NCBI GenBank assembly: GCA_000619965.1
Contig: JHVD01000012.1
Coordinates: forward strand, 1-64,000
Length of the DNA: 64,000 bases
Direction of reading: 5' to 3'
Source: Propionibacteriaceae bacterium P6A17
Lineage (GTDB): Bacteria > Actinomycetota > Actinomycetes > Propionibacteriales > Propionibacteriaceae
Shown: piece by piece, positions 55,320-64,000 of the stretch
Position numbering within the stretch: the stretch's first letter is position 1
Layout: every line of letters starts with the position of its first letter
Position numbers and translations under genes: made by a program
The notes under the pieces: model-generated
Seen by the model: the letters and a program-made list of their open reading frames with translations, nothing else
Databases searched by the model: none
What the model was told of the DNA's origin: nothing

Positions 55320-57734
55320 ATGAGTGATGCCCTGATTCCCGATTTCGCCGCCGCATTCACGCCGCAGCCCGAGCCGGATGCCGGTCCTGCACGGGGGGCC
55401 CGTCGCGTCGATGAGGCCGAGCTGCTCGACGGCCTCAACGAGCCGCAGCGTCGCGCCGTGGTGCACGCGGGCGGGCCGGTGCTCGTCGTCGCTGGCGCGG
55501 GCTCGGGCAAGACGCGCGTGCTCACCCGCCGCATCGCACACCTGGTGAGTCAGCGCGACGTCCACCCGGGCTCGATCCTGGCCATCACGTTCACGAACAA
55601 GGCGGCCGCGGAGATGCGTGAGCGCGTGATCGACCTCGTCGGCAACCGTGCCAAGCCAATGTGGGTGTCGACGTTCCACTCGGCCTGCGTGCGCATGCTG
55701 CGCGCCGACGTGGACCGCTTCGGCTTCACGAAGTCGTTTTCCATCTACGACGACGCGGACGCGAAACGTCTCATGTCGCTCGTCCTGCGCGACCTCGACG
55801 CGGACCCGAAGCGCTTCCCGGTCCGGTCGGTGATGAACGCCGTCAGCAACTGCAAGAACGAGCTGATCGACCATGAGACGGCCCTCGCTCGGGCCGTCAC
55901 CCCGCAGCAGAAGGTCCACGCGGAGGCCTACGCGGACTACCAGCAGCGCCTGCAGGCCGCCAACGCCCTGGACTTCGACGACCTCATCATGACCACGGTC
56001 CTGCTCCTGCGCGCCTTCCCGGACGTCCGCGAGCACTACCGCCGTCGATTCAGGCACGTGCTCGTCGACGAGTACCAGGACACCAACCACGCCCAGTACG
56101 CGCTGGTCCGCGAGCTCTGCGGTGACGTCACCGGCGGGCTGCCGGCCGGCACGCCGCTCGCGGAGCCCGCCGAGCTGATGGTCGTCGGCGACTCGGACCA
56201 GTCCATCTACGCCTTCCGTGGCGCCACGATCCGCAACATCATGGACTTCGAGGCGGACTTCCCCGGCGCGGAGACGATCGTCCTCGACCAGAACTACCGC
56301 TCGACGGGCAACGTGCTGCAGGCCGCCAACTCGGTGATCTCCCGCAACCCCGGCCGTCGCGACAAGCGCCTGTGGTCGGACCTCGGCGAGGGGGAGCTCA
56401 TCACCGGCTGGGTGGCCGACAGCGAGCACGACGAGGCCCAGTTCATCGCCACCGAGATCGACCGGCTGCGCGACGAGGGGCTCGCCGACTACTCGGACAC
56501 GGCGGTGTTCTACCGCACCAACGCCCAGTCGCGAGCGCTCGAGGAGGTGTTCATCCGCGTCGGCCTTCCCTACAAGGTGGTCGGCGGCGTACGCTTCTAC
56601 GAGCGCAAGGAGGTCAAGGACGCCATCGCGTACCTGCGCGCCATCGTCAACCCGGACGACGACGTGTCCGTCCGTCGCATCCTCAACGTCCCCAAACGCG
56701 GGATCGGCGATCGGGCCGAGGCCGCCGTCGCGAATCTGGCGGCGCGGGAGCGCGTCTCGTTCTTCGAGGCGCTGCGTCGCGCCGACGAGGCGCAGCTCGC
56801 GACGCGCAGCCTCAACCAGATCGCGGCGTTCGTGCAGCTCATCGACAGCTGGCGTGCCAAGGTGGACGACGGTGCCCCGGCCGACGAGGTGCTGCTCGGC
56901 GTGCTGCAGGACTCCGGCTACGTGCCCGGCCTGCAGGCGTCCACCGACCCTCAGGACGAGACGCGGCTGGAGAACCTGGAGGAGCTCATCAGCGTCGCCG
57001 CCGAGTTCGTCGCGGCCGCCAACACGCAGGACCTCGACACCGACGATGACTCCGCGGCCGTGTCCGGGCTCGCCTCCGGGATGCCGGAGCCCGACGACTC
57101 GCTCGCGGCCTTCCTGGAGCGGGTGGCGCTCGTCGCGGACTCCGATCAGGTGCCCGAGCACGACAGGGGCGTCGTCACGCTGATGACCCTGCACACCGCG
57201 AAGGGCCTGGAATTCGACACCGTCTTCCTGACCGGCCTCGAGGAGGGCATCTTCCCGCACCAGCGGGCCATGACGTCGTCGCAGGAGCTGGAGGAGGAGC
57301 GCAGGCTCGCCTACGTCGGCATCACGCGGGCCCGCCGCCGGCTCTACCTGACGAGGGCGACGGTCCGCGTCGTCTTCGGGCAGCCGATGTACAACCCGCC
57401 GTCGCGGTTCCTCGACGAGATCCCCCCGCACGTCCTGGACTGGCGACGCACGGGCGCCGGGACGAGCGCGACGACATGGGCGGCCTCGGCGGCGACGAGA
57501 AACCGCCAGTCGCGTGCGAGGCTCGCCGACCAGACGCCGGCGTTGCGCAGCTCGGCCGGTGCGAAGCCGGTGCTCGAGGTGCGCTCGGGCGACCGCGTGG
57601 TGCACGCGAAGTTCGGGCTCGGGACCGTGCTCGCGGTCTTGGGGCGCGGCGTGGATGCGAAGGCGGACATCGACTTCGGCTCCGCGGGTCTGAAGCGCAT
57701 GAGTCTCAGGCATGCGCCGATGGAGAAGCTCTGA
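55320..57734 (+). CDS. pcrA: ATP-dependent DNA helicase PcrA/UvrD
   Basis: An 804-residue SF1A helicase for repair and replication restart. All motifs appear in order: Q motif LNEPQRRAV, I AGAGSGKTRVL, Ia ITFTNKAAAEM, II VLVDEYQDTN, III GDSDQSIYAFRGA, IV LDQNYRST, V VTLMTLHTAKGLEFDTVFLTG and VI YVGITRARRRLYL. The C-terminal tail has the GDRVVHAKFGLGTVL segment, the Tudor-like domain that contacts RNA polymerase in PcrA/UvrD. ATG 55320 is 9 nt after TAGGCT. In M. tuberculosis uvrD1 is likewise close to the M23, sucC and sucD genes. Confidence 0.96.
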   Translation: MSDALIPDFAAAFTPQPEPDAGPARGARRVDEAELLDGLNEPQRRAVVHAGGPVLVVAGAGSGKTRVLTRRIAHLVSQRDVHPGSILAITFTNKAAAEMRERVIDLVGNRAKPMWVSTFHSACVRMLRADVDRFGFTKSFSIYDDADAKRLMSLVLRDLDADPKRFPVRSVMNAVSNCKNELIDHETALARAVTPQQKVHAEAYADYQQRLQAANALDFDDLIMTTVLLLRAFPDVREHYRRRFRHVLVDEYQDTNHAQYALVRELCGDVTGGLPAGTPLAEPAELMVVGDSDQSIYAFRGATIRNIMDFEADFPGAETIVLDQNYRSTGNVLQAANSVISRNPGRRDKRLWSDLGEGELITGWVADSEHDEAQFIATEIDRLRDEGLADYSDTAVFYRTNAQSRALEEVFIRVGLPYKVVGGVRFYERKEVKDAIAYLRAIVNPDDDVSVRRILNVPKRGIGDRAEAAVANLAARERVSFFEALRRADEAQLATRSLNQIAAFVQLIDSWRAKVDDGAPADEVLLGVLQDSGYVPGLQASTDPQDETRLENLEELISVAAEFVAAANTQDLDTDDDSAAVSGLASGMPEPDDSLAAFLERVALVADSDQVPEHDRGVVTLMTLHTAKGLEFDTVFLTGLEEGIFPHQRAMTSSQELEEERRLAYVGITRARRRLYLTRATVRVVFGQPMYNPPSRFLDEIPPHVLDWRRTGAGTSATTWAASAATRNRQSRARLADQTPALRSSAGAKPVLEVRSGDRVVHAKFGLGTVLAVLGRGVDAKADIDFGSAGLKRMSLRHAPMEKL

Positions 57735-57809
57735 GGCGAGGCGCCCGACCAGGGGAGGGTCGATGTCGGGGCGGCTGGTCGCCAGCCTTGGCGGGGGAGC
57801 GTCAGCGGC

Positions 57810-58820
57810 TCACCTGACCCCGAGGCTGCGCAGGAAGGTCATCGGATTGGATGCCTCGTAGACGCTGCCCGGGGTGGTGCCGTTCTTGTAGTACTCGAAG
57901 TGCAGGTGCGGGCCGAAGGAGCGGCCCGTATCGCCCACGTAGCCGATGAGCTGCCCGGGCTTGACCGTCTCGCCGGGGGAGACGACGCGTCGGGAGAGGT
58001 GCGCGTAGAGCGTGGAGCCGGGGCCGTGCTGGATCACGACGTTGGTGCCGGCCCACGTCGCGTTGGTGGGGCTGAGCACCACGCCCGCAGCGACGGCGTA
58101 CACGGGTGTCCCGATCGGTGCGGGGAAGTCCTGGCCGGTGTGGTACCGGGCCCAGATTCCCCGCTGGCCGAAGTGGGCGCCCACGCGGTAGTTGCTCTTG
58201 AGCGGCAGCGATCCGCCCTTGGACGAGAGGTTTGCGAGGTCCTCTGCATCCATGCCCGCTGCGGCGAATCCGGAGGACGATGCCAGTTTCTTGGCCTCCT
58301 CGAGGCGCCGGGCGGCCTCGTCGGCCTCCTTCTTGAGCTGCGCGGCCTGCTGTTCGACGAGCTTCAGGTCCGACGCCATGAGGCGCTCGCGCTCCTCGGC
58401 TGTCAGCTCCGTCTCGCTCTGCCGGGCGTCGGAGGCGGCCGCGCCGAGGGCTTGGCTGCGCGCCTCGGCCTTGCCAGCGACGCTGGCGTCGGCGATGCCC
58501 TCGCGGAGGGCGTTGCGGGACACGTCGGCGCTGCGGTCGGCGAAGCCGAGCTTCGCGGCCTCCTGCGCGGCCATCGGCACCGCAGCCTCGGCGTTGTACG
58601 CCTCCGAGCTCGGATCGAGGGAACTGCGGGCGGTGAACGAGTAGGCGAACAGTCCGGCGGCGGCGAGCACTCCGGCCAGCACTCCGGCGACGGCACCCTT
58701 GCCGGCCTTGCGGGCGCGCCGTCCGCGCGTGGGGGTGGAGGAGATGTCCTCGATCTCGGCGTTGGCGAGATCGACGTTCGCGATGCCGCGACGGGGTACG
58801 TCGGCGTGTTCTGCGCTCAC
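57810..58820 (-). CDS. M23 family metallopeptidase with coiled coil
   Basis: Membrane-anchored putative peptidoglycan endopeptidase or amidase regulator, 336 aa. A cytoplasmic, basic N-terminus is followed by one helix (about 40-62) and a coiled-coil region (about 130-190, ERERLMASDLKLVEQQAAQLKKEADEAARRLEEAKKL). The LytM/M23 domain has HxxxD in YHTGQDF and HxH in GPHLHFEYYKNG, so the Zn site looks complete. GTG 58820 is chosen because AGGAG ends 5 nt upstream; ATG 58832 lies within that ribosome binding site. TTGAGA-N16-TAAGGT (58893 to 58866 on the minus strand) is the likely promoter. It is divergent from sucC. Confidence 0.9.
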   Translation of the reverse strand: MSAEHADVPRRGIANVDLANAEIEDISSTPTRGRRARKAGKGAVAGVLAGVLAAAGLFAYSFTARSSLDPSSEAYNAEAAVPMAAQEAAKLGFADRSADVSRNALREGIADASVAGKAEARSQALGAAASDARQSETELTAEERERLMASDLKLVEQQAAQLKKEADEAARRLEEAKKLASSSGFAAAGMDAEDLANLSSKGGSLPLKSNYRVGAHFGQRGIWARYHTGQDFPAPIGTPVYAVAAGVVLSPTNATWAGTNVVIQHGPGSTLYAHLSRRVVSPGETVKPGQLIGYVGDTGRSFGPHLHFEYYKNGTTPGSVYEASNPMTFLRSLGVR

Positions 58821-58865
58821 GGTTCTCCTCATGAAAAGTGCTGTTGGTGCCCGGCACCGAGTGGA

Positions 58866-58893
58866 ACCTTAGCATTTCTCAGAATGTTCTCAA
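58866..58893 (-). promoter_or_regulatory. Promoter of the M23 peptidase gene
   Basis: On the minus strand TTGAGA (58893-58888) and TAAGGT (58871-58866) are separated by 16 nt. Confidence 0.5.
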
Positions 58894-58987
58894 ACTGGTG
58901 GTGGAAATGAGTGCGAGACCTACTGAAAGTATCTAGTACTCTGGGCCCCGCAAGACACACACACATTCCCTCTGACAAGGAGTCAAA

Positions 58988-60163
58988 GTGGACCTCCTGG
59001 AATACCAGGCGCGTGACCTCTTCGAGCGGTTCGGGGTTCCCGTGCTGCCGGGGCGCACGGCCACCTCGGTGCAGGAAGCGAAGGAAGCCTACGAGATGCT
59101 CGGCGCCTCGACGGTGGTCGTCAAGGCCCAGGTCCGCACCGGCGGCCGCGGCAAGGCCGGCGGCGTCAAGCTGGCGCGCAGCGAAGAGGAGGTGGCCCAA
59201 GCGGCCGAGCAGATCCTCGGGCTCGACATCAAGGGTCACGTCGTCGAGACCGTGATGATCAGCCCCGGCGCGCGCATCGCCGAGGAGTACTACTTCTCCA
59301 TCCTGCTGGACCGCGCGGTCGGCGGCTTCATCGCCATGTGCAGCCGTGAGGGCGGTATGGAGATCGAGCAGCTCGCCGAGGAGCGCCCCGAGGCGTTGGT
59401 CCGCGTCGGGATCGACGCGGTCACGGGCATCGACGAGGCGAAGGCGAGGGAGATCGTCGAGGCCGCGGGCTTCCCGGAGCGTGCCGCGGACCGGCTCGTC
59501 GTCGTGTTCCAGCGCCTCTGGCAGGCGTTCAAGGCCTCCGACGCGACGCTCGTCGAGGTCAACCCGCTCGTGGCGACGGAGTCCGGCCTGGTGCTCGCGC
59601 TCGACGGCAAGGTCACGCTCGACGACAACGCCGGTATCCGCCATCCCGAGTGGGCCGGCTACCAGGCCACCTCCGGCGCGGTCGACCTCGAGCGGCAGGC
59701 CCGCGAGGTGGGCCTCCAATACGTCAAGCTCGACGGCAACGTCGGCGTCATCGGCAACGGCGCGGGCCTCGTGATGAGCACCCTCGACGTCGTCGCCGGC
59801 GCCGGCCTCGACCTGCCCGGCCAGCCCAGGCCCGCGAACTTCCTCGACATCGGCGGCGGCGCCTCCGCCCAGGTGATGGCCAACGGCCTGCGCATCATCA
59901 TGTCCGACCCGCAGGTGAAGTCGGTGTTCGTCAACGTCTTCGGCGGCATCACCGCCTGCAACGACGTCGCCCTCGGCATCGTGAGCGCCCTCGACATGCT
60001 GGGCGACGAGGCCAAGCTCCCGATCGTCGTGCGCCTCGACGGCAACTCCGTCGAGATCGGCAAGGCCATCCTCGCCGAGCGCAACCACCCGATGATCACC
60101 GTCAAGTCCACCATGGACGAGGCCGCCCGCGCCGCGGCCAAGCTCGCGAGCGAAGGGAACTGA
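58988..60163 (+). CDS. sucC: Succinyl-CoA ligase (ADP-forming) subunit beta
   Basis: ATP-grasp subunit of the TCA cycle enzyme that makes ATP from succinyl-CoA. The 391-residue protein starts [22 protein letters not shown] (from GTG 58988, preceded by AAGGAG). It contains [18 protein letters not shown], the Mg/ATP site EVNPLV and the phosphate-binding [13 protein letters not shown]. Six nucleotides separate its stop from sucD. A TATCTAGTACT stretch near 58930-58940 could contain the -10. Confidence 0.97.
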   Translation: MDLLEYQARDLFERFGVPVLPGRTATSVQEAKEAYEMLGASTVVVKAQVRTGGRGKAGGVKLARSEEEVAQAAEQILGLDIKGHVVETVMISPGARIAEEYYFSILLDRAVGGFIAMCSREGGMEIEQLAEERPEALVRVGIDAVTGIDEAKAREIVEAAGFPERAADRLVVVFQRLWQAFKASDATLVEVNPLVATESGLVLALDGKVTLDDNAGIRHPEWAGYQATSGAVDLERQAREVGLQYVKLDGNVGVIGNGAGLVMSTLDVVAGAGLDLPGQPRPANFLDIGGGASAQVMANGLRIIMSDPQVKSVFVNVFGGITACNDVALGIVSALDMLGDEAKLPIVVRLDGNSVEIGKAILAERNHPMITVKSTMDEAARAAAKLASEGN

Positions 60164-60168
60164 GCGCC

Positions 60169-61065
60169 ATGTCCATCTTCATCGATGCCTCCAGCCGCGT
60201 CATCGTCCAGGGCATGACGGGCAAGGAAGGGCGCAAGCACACGCAGCGCATGATCATGTCCGGCACGCGCATCGTCGGCGGCGTCACGCCCGGCAAGGGC
60301 GGCGGCTCGGTCCTGTTCGAGGAGGATCCGGTGCCGGTGTTCGACTCGGTCGCCGAGGCCCGCGAGGCCACCGGCGCGAACGTGTCCGTGGTGTTCGTGC
60401 CGCCCAAGTTCGCCAAGGCAGCGGTCATGGACGCCATCGACGCCGGCATGGAGCTCGTCGTCGTCATCACCGAGGGCATCCCGGTGCACGACTCGGTCGA
60501 GTTCGTCGCCGCCGCGAAGGCCTCGGGCCGCACCCGCATCATCGGCCCCAACTGCCCGGGCCTCATCTCCCCGGGGCTGTCGAACGTCGGCATCATCCCC
60601 GCCACCATCACCGGACACGGCCGCATCGGGCTGGTCTCCAAGTCGGGCACGCTGACGTACCAGATGATGTACGAGCTGCGCGACCACGGCTTCTCGACGG
60701 CCGTCGGCATCGGCGGCGACCCGGTCGTCGGCACCATGCACATCGACGTCCTCCAAGCGTTCGAGGACGACCCGGACACGGACGTGATCGTCATGATCGG
60801 CGAGATCGGTGGCGACGCGGAGGAGCGGGCTGCGGCCTACATCCGCGAGCACATCACCAAGCCGGTGGTCGGGTACGTGGCGGGGTTCACCGCGCCGCCC
60901 GGCAAGACGATGGGCCACGCCGGCGCCATCATCACCGGATCCGCCGGCACCGCGCAGGCGAAGAAGGAGGCGCTGGAGGCCGCGGGGGTGCGCGTGGGCG
61001 AGACCCCGTCGCAGACCGCTGCGCTGGTGCGCGACGTCATCGCGGGGCTCCGCGCGAAGGCCTGA
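60169..61065 (+). CDS. sucD: Succinyl-CoA ligase subunit alpha
   Basis: CoA-binding and phospho-His subunit, 298 aa. It has the Rossmann CoA site [16 protein letters not shown]...GGVTPGKGG, the conserved [10 protein letters not shown], the [14 protein letters not shown] loop and the phospho-His in [15 protein letters not shown] 60169 lies 5 nt after the sucC stop. A strong 17-bp hairpin follows the stop. The sucCD pair is complete and intact. Confidence 0.97.
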   Translation: MSIFIDASSRVIVQGMTGKEGRKHTQRMIMSGTRIVGGVTPGKGGGSVLFEEDPVPVFDSVAEAREATGANVSVVFVPPKFAKAAVMDAIDAGMELVVVITEGIPVHDSVEFVAAAKASGRTRIIGPNCPGLISPGLSNVGIIPATITGHGRIGLVSKSGTLTYQMMYELRDHGFSTAVGIGGDPVVGTMHIDVLQAFEDDPDTDVIVMIGEIGGDAEERAAAYIREHITKPVVGYVAGFTAPPGKTMGHAGAIITGSAGTAQAKKEALEAAGVRVGETPSQTAALVRDVIAGLRAKA

Positions 61066-61074
61066 GCCAGCCAC

Positions 61075-61115
61075 CGACGAGGGGCCGACGCCACCGCAGC
61101 GTCGGCCCCTCGTCG
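61075..61115. terminator. 17-bp hairpin terminator between sucD and the convergent gene
   Basis: Positions 61075-61091 and 61099-61115 form a perfect inverted repeat with a 7-nt loop. It can terminate both sucCD and the convergent gene whose stop is at 61121. Confidence 0.85.
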
Positions 61116-61120
61116 TCTGG

Positions 61121-62812
61121 TCAGTCCTGGCCCAGCCGCAGCGACGCGCGCTGCGTGAGCCAGCGCAGGTGCTCGTCGGTGAACTTGTACGACTTCGTGA
61201 CCGTGGCGAGCAGGTAGGCGACGTCGGTACCGTTGCGCACCACCGACACCTGGAAGACCACCTCGCCCTGATCGGTCTTGCGCAGGATCTCGAATGCCTT
61301 CGGCCCTTCCCCGACGTTGATCTCGCGCGCCTCAGTGCCCAGCACGCGGTCCTTGCAGCCGGCGAGCCCCTGCTGCAGCTTCGTCGCGAAGTTGGCCGCA
61401 TTGTTCTCGTCGGCGAAGCGGAAGACCATCTCATCGAGCCCGAACTGGGTGGGGGCCTGGTCGTCCTGCGTGACCAGGTAGGTCGCCTGCTGGCGCTCGG
61501 TGGGGCCGCTCTCGGAGGCGAGCGTCAGGTTCTCGCAGCCGGTCCCCGGGCTCACGAGCGCGGCGGGGGACTTCGACGTCCACAGGCCCGCGCCCGCCCT
61601 GACCCGCGGCAGGTCGGAGGGGATCAGCCAGCCCTTCGGCTCGGCGGCGGGGACCTGCCCGGCCTCCACCTTGGCCGATTGGGGGGCGCAGTCGCCGGCC
61701 GACTCGCAGATCGTCGTCGCCGAACGCGTCACCGCCTTCACCGCGGCGAGCGGCTCGACGGCCGCGTCGTCCTGCGCGACGTCGACGAGGCTCAGGATGT
61801 TGCCCGTGCGGGTGAGCAGCAGCGTGTGGTGCTTGCGGCGCTCTCCCTCCTCCACGACGGTGATCTGCATGGACTCGTCGCCCAGCCCGGACACCGTCGC
61901 GGAGCTCAGCACGAGCGTCTGGATCTCGGCGCAGGTGGCCAGCGCCTGTGCGCGCTCCTTGAACGTCGCCTCGGCGAGGGCCTGCGTCGGGTAGGAGTCG
62001 AGCTGGTGCAGCACGGCCAACTGGTTGTCGTTCGTGGTGCCGAACAGGCGCTGGAGCGAATCCAGCCGGTCCGCCCCGCCGCCCTCTGTACTCAGGCAGG
62101 CCGCCCGCGCCGTGTGCTCGTCGGGGGTGGTCGTCGTGCCGGTGATGGCCCACGTCGCGTCCGCGGAGATCGCCTTCACATCCGACTGGTCCAGCAGGTC
62201 GGTCTGCGAGACGCGGGGGATGGCGACCGAGGCGCTCGACGACGGTGACGGGCTGGGCGAGGCCGTCGCGCCGCCCACCGAACGGCCCTGCGTGTAGCCG
62301 AGCACGCCTGCGCCGACGGCGAGCACCGCGACGACCGCACCCGCGGCGAGGATCTTCGGCCGGTGCGCTTCGAACCAGCCGGTGCCGGCCTGGGGCGTCG
62401 GCGCCACGGCGGTCGCCTCCTGCGGCTGGTCGGGCAGGGGTGCGGAGGGATCGGCCCCGACGGCGTCCTCCGCGCCCGGCGCGGGGGCAGGAGTGCTCGA
62501 GCTCAAGGCCGAGCGCCGCGGCTTGGGCGAGGCATCGTCCGGGAAGGCGTTCTCGCGCTCGGGCAGCACCGGCGCTGGGATCATCGGCTCCGCGTCCACG
62601 CGAGGGACGATGATCGTCTCGTCGTCCGAGCCCTGGAAGGCCGCGAGATCCTCGGCAGTGGCGCCCCGACGGGCCGTGGGCGGCGGCTGCTGGCTGGCCT
62701 CGCTGCCCGGGCGGGCGAAGGGATTCTCGACGTGTGCCTCGGCAGGTTCGGTCCCGGGCGCGCTATCGTCGGGGGCGAGCGCCCGTCGCGGACGCACGGC
62801 GTCATCGGACAT
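61121..62812 (-). CDS. Single-pass membrane protein with PknH-sensor-like exterior
   Basis: A 563-residue protein of unknown function. Residues 1-150 are disordered and Pro/Ala/Glu-rich; one helix lies at 153-173 (ILAAGAVVAVLAVGAGVLGYT). A PSPSPSSSAS linker leads to a large exterior with two similar halves. Each has a stretch of the type TYPTQALAEATFKERAQALATC or ENNAANFATKLQQGLAGC, which recalls the PknH sensor fold. Six cysteines are present. There is no kinase domain, so it would be a stand-alone sensor or binding protein. GGAAGG precedes ATG 62812. The similarity to PknH_C is my impression and needs a profile search. Confidence 0.6.
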   Translation of the reverse strand: MSDDAVRPRRALAPDDSAPGTEPAEAHVENPFARPGSEASQQPPPTARRGATAEDLAAFQGSDDETIIVPRVDAEPMIPAPVLPERENAFPDDASPKPRRSALSSSTPAPAPGAEDAVGADPSAPLPDQPQEATAVAPTPQAGTGWFEAHRPKILAAGAVVAVLAVGAGVLGYTQGRSVGGATASPSPSPSSSASVAIPRVSQTDLLDQSDVKAISADATWAITGTTTTPDEHTARAACLSTEGGGADRLDSLQRLFGTTNDNQLAVLHQLDSYPTQALAEATFKERAQALATCAEIQTLVLSSATVSGLGDESMQITVVEEGERRKHHTLLLTRTGNILSLVDVAQDDAAVEPLAAVKAVTRSATTICESAGDCAPQSAKVEAGQVPAAEPKGWLIPSDLPRVRAGAGLWTSKSPAALVSPGTGCENLTLASESGPTERQQATYLVTQDDQAPTQFGLDEMVFRFADENNAANFATKLQQGLAGCKDRVLGTEAREINVGEGPKAFEILRKTDQGEVVFQVSVVRNGTDVAYLLATVTKSYKFTDEHLRWLTQRASLRLGQD

Positions 62813-62897
62813 CGGCTTCGCCTTCCTTCGGGACCACTGGTGCCTGCAAGACTACCGGGCTCGGCGCGGGGGACGTGGAACTGCAGGAGGAGAGAGC

Positions 62898-64000
62898 GTG
62901 GCGGACCTGACACGGACGGTCGCCGTCGACGTGGACGAGGCGACGCCGACGGAGACCCCCGGCTTTCGTTGGCCTTGGTACCTGCGCGTCGTGCTCGGCG
63001 CAGTGGCCGTCGCGCTCGCCGGGTGGGTGGTGCTCGCCGGCGTCAGCGCGCTGGCCTGGCTCGGCCAGTCGAATGCGTCCTTCCCCGACGCGCTCGCACT
63101 GTCCACCCGCGGCTTCGCGCTCGCCCACGGGGCGCCCGTCGAGATCGCGGGGCAGCCCGTCGGAATCGTGCCTCTGGGGCTCACCGCGCTGCAGCTCTTC
63201 CTCGCGCTGCCCGTCGTGGGCGCTGGCGCCCGGCAGGCCGCAGACCCCTCCGGCGGACGCTTCCACTCGGTCGCCCTCGGCGTCGACCTGCGGCGGCTGG
63301 TGCTCACCGTCGGAGGCCTCCACGCGGCCGTGTACGCGCTGACCGCAACCGTCCTCGTCGGGGCGGTGCTCGGCACCCCCCACACCGGCCACACGCTGCT
63401 CGGAGCGCTGCTCGTCGGGCTCGTCGCCGGCTGCTGGGGGGCGGCACGGGCCGTCGGCCTCGACGCGACGGCCACCTGGCCCCGATGGCTGCGGGCGGTC
63501 CCGCGGGCGATGGGCGTCGCGTTGCTGCTGGTGGGAGCCGCAGGATCCGTCGTCGTGGCACTCGCCGCCTGGCAAGGGCGTGCGCGCATCGCCGGCATCA
63601 CGGCCGCGCTGGAACCGGACTGGTCCGGCGGCATCGCGCTCATCGTGCTGCACCTCATCTATCTGCCGAACTTCATCCTGTGGGCCTGCTCCTGGCTGCT
63701 CGGCGCCGGCATCTCGCTCGGCGACGGGTCGCTCGTGTCGCTGGTCATCACCGACGTCGGGCTGCTGCCCGCCATCCCCGCGTTCGGCATGGTGCCCGAG
63801 CCGGGCACGGCGCCGACGGCGATGCTGTGGTGGCTCCTGCCCGGCGTCGTGGCGGGCCTCGTCGCCGGTGCGGCGGTCGCGTGGGCGCGGCCCCGGGCGC
63901 GCTTTGACGAGACGGCCCTCGTCGGGGGCCTGTCCGGCGTCGCCGCGGGAGGCCTGCTGGCCGGACTGTGCGCGCTGTCCTCGGGCGCGCTCGGCGACGA
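62898..64000 (+). CDS. DUF6350/PerM-like membrane protein (3' end beyond window)
   Basis: An open frame from GTG 62898 runs to the end of the window with no stop, at least 367 residues. At least nine hydrophobic segments are visible, for example VVLGAVAVALAGWVVLAGVSALAWL, VPLGLTALQLFLALPVVGAGAR and LIVLHLIYLPNFILWACSWLLGAGISLGDGS. The last of these is typical of the DUF6350/PerM family, known for a role in cell division and persistence in mycobacteria. AGGAGGAG at 62885-62892 is a strong ribosome binding site. In mycobacteria perM lies downstream of sucCD and before purN-purH, so the next genes outside the window are probably purNH. Confidence 0.82.
   Translation, partial: MADLTRTVAVDVDEATPTETPGFRWPWYLRVVLGAVAVALAGWVVLAGVSALAWLGQSNASFPDALALSTRGFALAHGAPVEIAGQPVGIVPLGLTALQLFLALPVVGAGARQAADPSGGRFHSVALGVDLRRLVLTVGGLHAAVYALTATVLVGAVLGTPHTGHTLLGALLVGLVAGCWGAARAVGLDATATWPRWLRAVPRAMGVALLLVGAAGSVVVALAAWQGRARIAGITAALEPDWSGGIALIVLHLIYLPNFILWACSWLLGAGISLGDGSLVSLVITDVGLLPAIPAFGMVPEPGTAPTAMLWWLLPGVVAGLVAGAAVAWARPRARFDETALVGGLSGVAAGGLLAGLCALSSGALGD

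Overview
This window is GC-rich, densely coded chromosomal DNA with very short intergenic gaps, typical of an actinobacterium. Gene families and gene order point to the Propionibacteriaceae (Tessaracoccus or Arachnia-like). That placement is an inference from gene content, because no rRNA or tRNA is present. I found no tRNA, rRNA, CRISPR array, transposase or replication origin.

The backbone is a compressed version of an old actinobacterial housekeeping neighbourhood. It runs glmS / acpS / nnr, then tsaE-tsaB-rimI-tsaD (t6A tRNA modification), groES-groEL, guaB-guaB3, a chorismate mutase, guaA, pcrA/uvrD, an M23 peptidase, sucC-sucD and a DUF6350/PerM-type gene cut by the window end. Lineage-specific blocks lie between these genes.

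Region by region. 1-275: interspersed actinobacterial repeats behind coaA. 276-5392: coaA (-), glmS, acpS, nnr (+), ridA (-). 5418-7147: a divergent pair, a Tat-exported Dyp peroxidase and a copper chaperone lipoprotein, sharing a palindromic CsoR-like operator. 7220-13540: a GT4 mannosyltransferase, a DEAD-box helicase with two protein-coding minisatellites, a GNAT-TsaE fusion, tsaB, rimI and tsaD. 13745-20019: an oligopeptide ABC operon with an intra-operon hairpin and an oversized DppB-like permease. 20146-21925: a frameshifted choice-of-anchor M surface protein. 21947-26099: a Na+/H+ antiporter, a Nudix hydrolase, a THUMP-like methyltransferase and bioB with a BioQ-type box. 26233-28295: CIRCE-controlled groESL. 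28340-31223: an orphan type VII secretion (ESX-like) substrate cassette. 31423-35778: a two-gene, complete PTS. 35881-38264: an LprG-like lipoprotein plus P55-like MFS exporter. 38469-41404: guaB, guaB3 and chorismate mutase. 41778-43319: a second ESX-like pair with visibly lower GC. 43356-44869: two paralogous membrane proteins flanking a truncated haemoglobin. 44948-48089: a TetR regulator with an ABC exporter. 48092-53084: an NhaD-type antiporter, cysE-cysK, guaA and pspC. 53252-57734: small membrane proteins, cardiolipin synthase and pcrA. 57810-64000: an M23 peptidase, sucCD, a PknH-sensor-like protein and the perM-like gene.

A recurring theme is leaderless expression. At least thirteen genes have a TANNNT -10 element placed so that exactly 7 nt (8 in a few more) separate it from the start codon, with no Shine-Dalgarno sequence. 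This fixes several start codons. In three places the stop codon of the upstream gene is itself the first half of that -10. Genes inside operons instead use ATGA overlaps or clear GGAGG-type ribosome binding sites.
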